18,762 nt of DNA, from the NCBI GenBank assembly GCA_964342155.1, contig CAYFEQ010000015.1:1-18762 (forward strand). Reading direction: 5' to 3'. The position numbers and the translations under genes are program-made. Origin of the DNA: GCA-2701705 sp964342155. GTDB taxonomy: Bacteria; Pseudomonadota; Gammaproteobacteria; GCA-002705445; GCA-002716945. The notes under the pieces were generated by a model that saw only the letters and a program-made list of their open reading frames with translations, was not told the origin of the DNA and did no database searches. Positions within the stretch are counted from its first letter, which is position 1. Every line of letters starts with the position of its first letter. This document shows positions 13,037 through 18,762 of the stretch, one piece after another.

Positions 13037-14578
13037 ATGACCATAAACCCAACAGAAATTAGCGACATTATAAAGGATAAGCTTAAAGATTTTAAACTGG
13101 AAACAAAAGCCCATAATGAAGGAACAGTTGTAACTTTAACTGATGGTATAGCAAGAATTTATGGTATTACGGATGCTCTCCAAGGGGAAATGCTTGAGTT
13201 CCCAAATAAAACATTTGGTATAGCCTTGAATCTGGAAAGAGATTCTGTTGGAGCAGTGATACTTGGTGACTATAAGCACATTTCTGAGGGTGACCCTGTT
13301 AAGTGTACAGGTAGAATTTTAGAAGTTCCTATAGGCGACTCCCTTCTTGGTAGAGTAGTAAACTCTCTTGGTGAACCTATAGATAATAATGGACCAATTA
13401 AAAGCAGTAGCTTTTCTCCTATTGAGAAAATTGCACCCGGTGTCATTGAGCGGAAATCTGTAGATCAGCCTGTGCAAACTGGGTTAAAGTCTATTGACTC
13501 GATGGTGCCCATAGGAAGAGGACAAAGAGAACTTATCATTGGTGATAGACAAACAGGAAAAACTGCTGTTGCGATAGATACAATCATTAATCAAAAAGAT
13601 ACCGGGATAAAATGTATTTATGTAGCAATAGGACAAAAAGCTTCTTCGATTGCATCAGTTGTTAGAAAACTTGAAGAGCATGATGCTATGAAACATACAA
13701 TTGTTGTTGCAGCATCGGCATCTGATTCGCCAGCTATGCAATATATAGCGCCTTATTCTGGATGTTCAATGGGAGAGTATTTTAGAGATATTGGTGAAGA
13801 TGCACTAATTGTTTTTGATGATCTGACAAAGCAAGCTTGGGCTTACAGGCAAGTATCTCTTTTATTGAGAAGGCCGCCAGGTAGAGAAGCTTATCCGGGA
13901 GATGTTTTTTACTTACACTCACGTCTTCTAGAAAGAGCGTCAAGAATTAATGAAGAAGCTGTGAGTGATTTGACTAAAGGGAAAATAAAATCAAAAACTG
14001 GTTCATTAACGGCATTGCCAATTATAGAAACACAGGCTGGCGACGTCTCAGCTTTTGTCCCCACTAATGTAATTTCAATTACAGATGGACAAATTTTCCT
14101 AGAAACCGATTTATTTAATGCTGGAATAAGACCAGCTATTAATGCTGGCCTTTCAGTTTCAAGGGTTGGTGGGGCAGCACAAACGAAGATTATAAAGAAG
14201 CTTGGAGGAGGAGTAAGGTTAGCATTAGCTCAATATCGTGAGTTAGCTGCTTTTTCTCAGTTTGCTTCTGATCTTGACGAAACAACTAGAAAGCAACTAG
14301 AAAGAGGACAGCGTGTTACTGAATTAATGAAGCAAGTACAATATTCTCCGTTAACGATAGCTGAAATGGCGCTCTCATTATTTGCTGTCAATGAAGGATA
14401 TTTAGATGATGTAGAAATCAATAAAGTAATTACTTTTGAAAAGTCACTACATGAATTTGCAAGATCTAAATATGCAGGCTTACTAGATAAAATTAATCAA
14501 ACACAAGATTACAGTGAAGAAATACAAAAAGAGCTGAATGGATTAATGGAAGATTTTAAATCTAATGGAGTCTGGTAA
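13037..14578 (+). CDS. atpA: ATP synthase F1 subunit alpha
   Basis: Non-catalytic nucleotide-binding subunit of the alpha3-beta3 head. At 513 residues it equals the E. coli length. It has the N-terminal beta-barrel (VVTLTDGIARIYGI), Walker A GDRQTGKT (169-176), the signature RPPGREAYPGDVFYLHSRLLERA, and the conserved ISRVGG-type arginine-finger segment (SVSRVGGAAQTK). The C-terminal helical domain includes LERGQRVTELMKQ. The ribosome site AGGAAAGAG is good. No key residue is missing. atpG follows two bases after its stop. Confidence 0.98.
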   Translation: MTINPTEISDIIKDKLKDFKLETKAHNEGTVVTLTDGIARIYGITDALQGEMLEFPNKTFGIALNLERDSVGAVILGDYKHISEGDPVKCTGRILEVPIGDSLLGRVVNSLGEPIDNNGPIKSSSFSPIEKIAPGVIERKSVDQPVQTGLKSIDSMVPIGRGQRELIIGDRQTGKTAVAIDTIINQKDTGIKCIYVAIGQKASSIASVVRKLEEHDAMKHTIVVAASASDSPAMQYIAPYSGCSMGEYFRDIGEDALIVFDDLTKQAWAYRQVSLLLRRPPGREAYPGDVFYLHSRLLERASRINEEAVSDLTKGKIKSKTGSLTALPIIETQAGDVSAFVPTNVISITDGQIFLETDLFNAGIRPAINAGLSVSRVGGAAQTKIIKKLGGGVRLALAQYRELAAFSQFASDLDETTRKQLERGQRVTELMKQVQYSPLTIAEMALSLFAVNEGYLDDVEINKVITFEKSLHEFARSKYAGLLDKINQTQDYSEEIQKELNGLMEDFKSNGVW

Positions 14579-14580
14579 CA

Positions 14581-15444
14581 ATGTCAGGTAGCAAAGAAAT
14601 ACGCAATCAAATAAAAAGCATTAAGAATACACAAAAGATTACTAAAGCAATGGAAATGGTAGCTGCTAGCAAAATGCGTAAAGCTCAAGCACAAATGAAT
14701 AGAGCCAGACCTTATGCGGAGAAGATCATGAATGTAATAGAACATTTATCGTATGCTCACCCAGAATATACTTCTGCTTTTTTTGAAGAAAGAGAAGTAA
14801 ATAAGAGAGCATATATAATTATTTCATCTGACAGAGGATTGTGTGGTGGGCTCAATAATAATTTATTTAAAAAAGTAATAGAGCTGACCTCAGATAATCA
14901 GAGTAAAAATATTTCCTCCTGTTTCAGTGTTATTGGAAATAAATCCCTTAGTTTTTTCCAAAGATCTGGAGGAGAAGTAATCGCCAAGACTACACATTTA
15001 GGAGATCAACCAAAAATAGAACAATTATTAGGCACAATTAAAGCCACTATTGATAAATTTTTGGATAAAGATATTGATGAGGTATATGTTTCATACAATA
15101 AATTTGTTAATACTGTTACGCAAGAACCACAAATACAAAAAATACTACCTATTTCTAAATTATCTACGGATAAAAACTATGAACATTACTGGGACTATCT
15201 TTATGAACCAGACGCAAAGGAAGTATTGGAGTCCTTGTTTACAAGATATATAGAATCATTAGTATATCGTGCGATTGTTGAAAATTTAGCCTGTGAACAG
15301 GCGTCTAGAATGGTTGCAATGAAATCTGCTTCTGATAACGCGGCTGATCTCATTGATGAGTTACAGTTGATTTATAACAAAGATAGACAAGCTGCCATAA
15401 CACAAGAAATATCTGAGATTATTTCTGGAGCTGCAGCACTATAA
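14581..15444 (+). CDS. atpG: ATP synthase F1 subunit gamma
   Basis: Central rotor shaft that couples c-ring rotation to catalysis. The 287-residue protein (E. coli 287) shows the two conserved terminal helices that form the coiled-coil shaft: GSKEIRNQIKSIKNTQKITKAMEMVAASKM near the N-terminus and ASRMVAMKSASDNAADLIDELQLIYNKDRQAAITQEISEIISGAAAL at the C-terminus. Between them lies the Rossmann-like domain with SSDRGLCGGLNNNLFK. It starts two bases after atpA, probably using GGAG inside the atpA end. Confidence 0.98.
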   Translation: MSGSKEIRNQIKSIKNTQKITKAMEMVAASKMRKAQAQMNRARPYAEKIMNVIEHLSYAHPEYTSAFFEEREVNKRAYIIISSDRGLCGGLNNNLFKKVIELTSDNQSKNISSCFSVIGNKSLSFFQRSGGEVIAKTTHLGDQPKIEQLLGTIKATIDKFLDKDIDEVYVSYNKFVNTVTQEPQIQKILPISKLSTDKNYEHYWDYLYEPDAKEVLESLFTRYIESLVYRAIVENLACEQASRMVAMKSASDNAADLIDELQLIYNKDRQAAITQEISEIISGAAAL

Positions 15445-15468
15445 TTAATTTAGATGGAGAAATTTTAA

Positions 15469-16845
15469 ATGGATAGTGGAAAAGTTGTTGAAATTATTGG
15501 AGCTGTGGTAGACGTACAATTCTCTCGTCAATCTATACCTAAAGTGTATGATGCTCTAAGAATTAAAGAAAATAATTTAACTCTTGAGGTTCAACAACAA
15601 ATAGGCGATGGAATTGTAAGAACAATTGCTATGGGTTCTACGGATGGACTAAAAAGAGGTCTAGATGTTCAAAATACTGGTGAACCAATAAAAGTTCCTG
15701 TGGGTGGAAAAACTTTAGGCAGAATCATGAATGTTTTAGGAGAGCCAGTTGATAATGCTGGTGAGATAAAAGCCGATACAATGATGCCTATTCATAGACC
15801 TGCTCCAACTTTTGCCGATCAAGCCTCGGAAATTGAAATTTTGGAAACAGGAATAAAAGTTGTTGACTTAATGTGTCCATTTGCAAAAGGGAGCAAGGTA
15901 GGTTTGTTTGGTGGTGCAGGTGTTGGTAAAACTGTGATTCTAATGGAGTTAATTAGAAACATTGCTGCAGAGCATAGTGGTTTTTCCGTATTTGCTGGCG
16001 TAGGAGAAAGAACTAGAGAAGGTAATGATTTTTATCATGAAATGTCTGAAGCTAATGTTATTGATAAGGTTGCGCTGGTTTATGGACAGATGAACGAACC
16101 ACCAGGTAATAGATTAAGGGTCGCTCTTACTGGTCTGACAATGGCAGAACATTTTAGAGACGAAGGAAGTGACACGCTTTTATTTATAGATAATATTTAT
16201 AGGTATACACTTGCAGGCACAGAAGTATCTGCGTTGCTAGGTAGAATGCCATCAGCCGTAGGTTATCAACCAACATTAGCGGAAGAAATGGGTGTTCTAC
16301 AAGAAAGAATTACATCTACAAAAACTGGATCAATAACATCAATTCAGGCTGTCTATGTTCCTGCTGATGATTTGACTGATCCCTCTCCAGCTACAACATT
16401 TGCACATCTAGATGCTACTGTTGTTTTATCTAGAAACATTGCTGAACTGGGGATTTATCCAGCTGTAGATCCTTTAGATTCAACAAGCAGACAATTAGAT
16501 CCACTCATTCTTGGTCAAGATCATTATGATACAACTCGAGCGGTTCAAGGAGTCTTACAAAAATATAAAGAACTTAAAGATATTATTGCTATTCTTGGAA
16601 TGGATGAGCTATCTGAAGAAGATAAGTTATCAGTTAATAGAGCAAGAAAAATTCAAAGATATTTATCGCAACCATTTTATGTTGCAGAAACTTTCACAGG
16701 AAGTCCTGGTAAGTATGTTTCGTTGAAGGATACCATACAAGGTTTTCAAGCAATATTGAATGGAGACTATGATCATCTACCGGAACAAGCATTTTATATG
16801 GTAGGTAAAATTGAAGAGGCAGTGAAAAAAGCTGACGAATTATAA
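15469..16845 (+). CDS. atpD: ATP synthase F1 subunit beta
   Basis: Catalytic subunit of the F1 head. The 458-residue protein (E. coli 460) has Walker A GGAGVGKT (148-155), the catalytic-glutamate segment GERTREGNDF (179-188), and Walker B FIDNIYRYTLAGTEVSALLGRMPSAVGYQPTL. The DELSEED lever appears as MDELSEEDKL, and the C-terminus is DHLPEQAFYMVGKIEEAVKKA. It is the most conserved protein in the window and closely resembles the gammaproteobacterial version. A 24-bp gap with GGAG precedes the ATG; atpC starts one base after its stop. Confidence 0.99.
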   Translation: MDSGKVVEIIGAVVDVQFSRQSIPKVYDALRIKENNLTLEVQQQIGDGIVRTIAMGSTDGLKRGLDVQNTGEPIKVPVGGKTLGRIMNVLGEPVDNAGEIKADTMMPIHRPAPTFADQASEIEILETGIKVVDLMCPFAKGSKVGLFGGAGVGKTVILMELIRNIAAEHSGFSVFAGVGERTREGNDFYHEMSEANVIDKVALVYGQMNEPPGNRLRVALTGLTMAEHFRDEGSDTLLFIDNIYRYTLAGTEVSALLGRMPSAVGYQPTLAEEMGVLQERITSTKTGSITSIQAVYVPADDLTDPSPATTFAHLDATVVLSRNIAELGIYPAVDPLDSTSRQLDPLILGQDHYDTTRAVQGVLQKYKELKDIIAILGMDELSEEDKLSVNRARKIQRYLSQPFYVAETFTGSPGKYVSLKDTIQGFQAILNGDYDHLPEQAFYMVGKIEEAVKKADEL

Positions 16846-16846
16846 A

Positions 16847-17269
16847 ATGGCTAGTCAAACAATAAAATTAGAAATAGTAAGTGCGGAGGAAGAGTTATTT
16901 TCTGATGATGTTGAAATGATATTTGCTCCTGCAGAAATGGGAGAAGTTGGAATAACCCCAAAACACACGCCGCTCATCACCAAATTAAAACCAGGTGATT
17001 TACGGGCACAAATCTCTAATAATGAAACCAAAACTTTTTTTATAAGTGGAGGCATACTTGAAATCCAACCAAATATTGTAACGGTTCTTTCTGACACAGC
17101 GATTAGAGAGAGTGATTTAGATGAAGAAAGAGCACGAGCAGCTGAAGAAAGCGCAAGAGAAGCGATGAAAAATACGAGCTCCGACATAGACCTTGCAAAA
17201 GCAAAAGCAGACCTTGCTCAGGCAGCAGCACAATTAAGGCTTATTAGAAAACTTAAAAAGAAAAAATAA
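16847..17269 (+). CDS. atpC: ATP synthase F1 subunit epsilon
   Basis: Rotor-foot subunit that contacts gamma and the c-ring and can inhibit hydrolysis. The 140-residue product (E. coli 139) has the N-terminal beta-sandwich with IKLEIVSAEEELFSDDVEMI, GEVGITPKHTPLITKLKPG and ISGGILEIQPNIVTVLSDTAIR. Two C-terminal helices rich in Ala, Glu and Arg (about 90-135) end in a lysine-rich tail. It begins one base after atpD. Its stop is followed by a run of eight T and no convincing hairpin, so transcription may continue into glmU. Confidence 0.97.
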   Translation: MASQTIKLEIVSAEEELFSDDVEMIFAPAEMGEVGITPKHTPLITKLKPGDLRAQISNNETKTFFISGGILEIQPNIVTVLSDTAIRESDLDEERARAAEESAREAMKNTSSDIDLAKAKADLAQAAAQLRLIRKLKKKK

Positions 17270-17291
17270 TTTTTTTTAAGAAACCCCATTA

Positions 17292-18665
17292 ATGTCACTC
17301 ACTACGATAATACTTGCAGCTGGTAAAAGCACGAGAATGAACTCTCTGAAGACAAAGCTTTTATTTAGAATTTTAGGCAAGCCAATTATCGAACATATTG
17401 TAGATACAGCTTTATCGGTAGATTCAAAAAATATCATATGTGTACTCAATAAGAATGATCATTATGATGATATTTTTGAAAATAAAAAAATAAAAACAAC
17501 TTATCAAAATAATCCAAAAGGAACAGCTGATGCAGTACAAATTGCCCTGAAAGCAAAAGTAAAAGAGGATAAAAACATAGTTTTAGTACTTTATGGAGAT
17601 GTCCCTTTTATTTCGAAAAATACATTATCTTCGATTATAAGAAAAACAAAAAATAACGATTTATGTATAGTTACCGCTAATTTAGATAATCCCTATGGTT
17701 ATGGAAGAATCGTCAGATCAGGCCATCAAATCACTGAAATTATAGAAGAAAAAGATGCAAACCAAAAAATAAAAAAAATTAATGAAATAAATACAGGTAT
17801 AATCTGTATTAAAGAAGGGGTACTTAGACAATATCTAAAATTAGTAAAAAATAAAAATAAACAAAAAGAATTTTATCTGACAGATTTGGTCTCATTACTA
17901 AGTAGAAATAAGCATAAAATTGTCTCACATAAAATAACAAATATATTAGAAATAATGGGCATAAATACGAAAAAGGATTTGGTTACCTTAGAAAAGAAAA
18001 AGATGATTGAAAAAGCTGAAACTCTTTTAAAAAAAGGAGTTTTAATTAGAGATGTAAGTAGAATTGATATACGCGGCACTCTCAAGGCACAATCAGATGT
18101 AGAAATTGATGTTAATTGTGTTTTTGAAGACAATGTATCGCTTGGACAGAATACTACTGTCGGACAAAACTGTTATCTTAACAGATGCAAAATAGGCAAC
18201 AATGTTCACATTAAACCAAACACTATAATTTTTGGTGCCACCATAGGAAACGGATGCGTAGTTGGTCCCTATGCAAGAATACGTCCTGGAACAGTTATTA
18301 AGAATGATGTGCAGATCGGTAATTTTGTAGAAATTAAAAATTCTACAATAAATGATGGAACAAAAATTAATCATCTCAGTTATATAGGTGATGCTACTCT
18401 AGGGAAAAATATCAATTTAGGAGCCGGGACAATTACTTGTAATTATGATGGTGAGAAAAAACATAAAACAGTTATTGAAAGTAATTCATTTATCGGTTCA
18501 GGAACTCGACTTGTTGCACCAATCAAAATTGCTAAAGGATCATATATAGGCGCTGGCTCAACTCTAACAAAAGACACTATAGGAGATGGAACTCTGACTA
18601 TTGCTAGAGCTAGACAAGTAACCATTGAGAAATGGAAGAAGAGAGACAAGAAAGGTAAAAAATAA
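17292..18665 (+). CDS. glmU: Bifunctional N-acetylglucosamine-1-phosphate uridyltransferase / glucosamine-1-phosphate acetyltransferase
   Basis: Makes UDP-GlcNAc, precursor of peptidoglycan and LPS, by acetylating glucosamine-1-phosphate and then uridylating it. The 457-residue protein (E. coli 456) has an N-terminal pyrophosphorylase domain with LAAGKSTRM (8-16), NPKGTADAVQ, YGDVPF and EINTGI. Its C-terminal left-handed beta-helix contains GPYARIRPGTVI, NFVEIKNS, the catalytic-histidine segment NHLSYIGDATLG and AGTITCNYDG. The usual LAAGKGTRM reads S instead of G, and the conserved Pro-Lys that follows reads Thr-Lys. The remaining motifs look functional. It starts 22 bp after atpC with a weak ribosome site, and its TAA overlaps the glmS ATG by one base. 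Confidence 0.97.
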   Translation: MSLTTIILAAGKSTRMNSLKTKLLFRILGKPIIEHIVDTALSVDSKNIICVLNKNDHYDDIFENKKIKTTYQNNPKGTADAVQIALKAKVKEDKNIVLVLYGDVPFISKNTLSSIIRKTKNNDLCIVTANLDNPYGYGRIVRSGHQITEIIEEKDANQKIKKINEINTGIICIKEGVLRQYLKLVKNKNKQKEFYLTDLVSLLSRNKHKIVSHKITNILEIMGINTKKDLVTLEKKKMIEKAETLLKKGVLIRDVSRIDIRGTLKAQSDVEIDVNCVFEDNVSLGQNTTVGQNCYLNRCKIGNNVHIKPNTIIFGATIGNGCVVGPYARIRPGTVIKNDVQIGNFVEIKNSTINDGTKINHLSYIGDATLGKNINLGAGTITCNYDGEKKHKTVIESNSFIGSGTRLVAPIKIAKGSYIGAGSTLTKDTIGDGTLTIARARQVTIEKWKKRDKKGKK

Positions 18666-18762
18666 TGTGTGGGATTTTTGGTGTTGTATCTTCAAATGCC
18701 GTTACAAGTACACTATTATCTGGTTTACAAAAATTAGAATATAGGGGCTATGATTCAGCGGG
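18665..18762 (+). CDS. glmS: Glutamine-fructose-6-phosphate aminotransferase, N-terminal part (window edge)
   Basis: Converts fructose-6-phosphate and glutamine to glucosamine-6-phosphate, the entry step of the pathway that GlmU completes. Thirty-two codons are visible: MCGIFGVVSSNAV, with the nucleophile Cys2 that becomes N-terminal after Met removal, then GLQKLEYRGYDSAG, the conserved glutaminase segment. The start overlaps the glmU stop by one base (TAATG), so the two are probably translationally coupled. The rest lies beyond the window. Confidence 0.96.
   Translation, partial: MCGIFGVVSSNAVTSTLLSGLQKLEYRGYDSA

Noticed and set aside
17255..17282. A/T-rich stretch with T8 after atpC as a rho-independent terminator
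   Set aside because: The only pairing is A-run with T-run; there is no GC stem, and the T-run begins directly at the stop codon.
1..18762. Search for mobile elements, CRISPR arrays, tRNA genes, toxin-antitoxin or defence genes
   Set aside because: Coding is nearly continuous and fully explained by conserved housekeeping genes; no gap is large enough or shows the needed repeats.

Overview
The window is an AT-rich, densely packed stretch of core bacterial chromosome around a probable replication origin. The gene order dnaN-dnaA (minus strand), then rpmH-rnpA-yidD-yidC-mnmE-mnmG-rsmG-parA-parB-atpIBEFHAGDC-glmU-glmS (plus strand), is the classic Pseudomonas-type gammaproteobacterial order. Protein details agree: the F1 beta subunit, YidC core, DnaA signature and GlmU hexapeptide domain all read as gammaproteobacterial. 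Low GC, gaps of zero to a few tens of bases and many gene overlaps suggest a small-genome, free-living, perhaps marine gammaproteobacterium (SAR86- or SUP05-like lineages are candidates). The species cannot be named from the sequence alone.

Layout. Positions 1-890 hold the N-terminal four fifths of dnaN, cut by the window edge. Positions 891-1069 are non-coding and carry several near-consensus DnaA boxes beside AT-rich DNA, so this is the best candidate for (part of) oriC. dnaA (1070-2386) follows. A roughly 100-bp AT-rich divergent promoter region separates dnaA from rpmH. From 2491 everything runs on the plus strand: a ribosomal protein/RNase P/membrane insertion block with overlapping genes (2491-4802), the tRNA wobble-uridine modification pair mnmE-mnmG (4808-8026), the 16S rRNA methyltransferase rsmG (8077-8727), the chromosome partition pair parA-parB (8724-10423), the complete nine-gene ATP synthase operon (10526-17269) behind a good sigma-70-type promoter, and glmU plus the first 32 codons of glmS (17292-18762).

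How they fit together. The left half concerns replication initiation, origin segregation and translation-apparatus maturation. YidC and YidD serve inner-membrane protein insertion, including subunits of the ATP synthase encoded downstream. The atp operon makes the F1Fo enzyme, and glmU-glmS supply UDP-GlcNAc for peptidoglycan and LPS. No gap exceeds 300 bp. I see no tRNA or rRNA gene, insertion sequence, CRISPR array, prophage or clear rho-independent terminator.

Nothing here is a convincing undescribed system. The points worth checking are local: an ATP synthase c subunit with a Glu-Ser ion site, the DnaA-box cluster placed after dnaA rather than before it, a possible parS inside parA, divergent RsmG and GlmU motifs, and a repeated stop-codon/U-run/AAGA junction motif.
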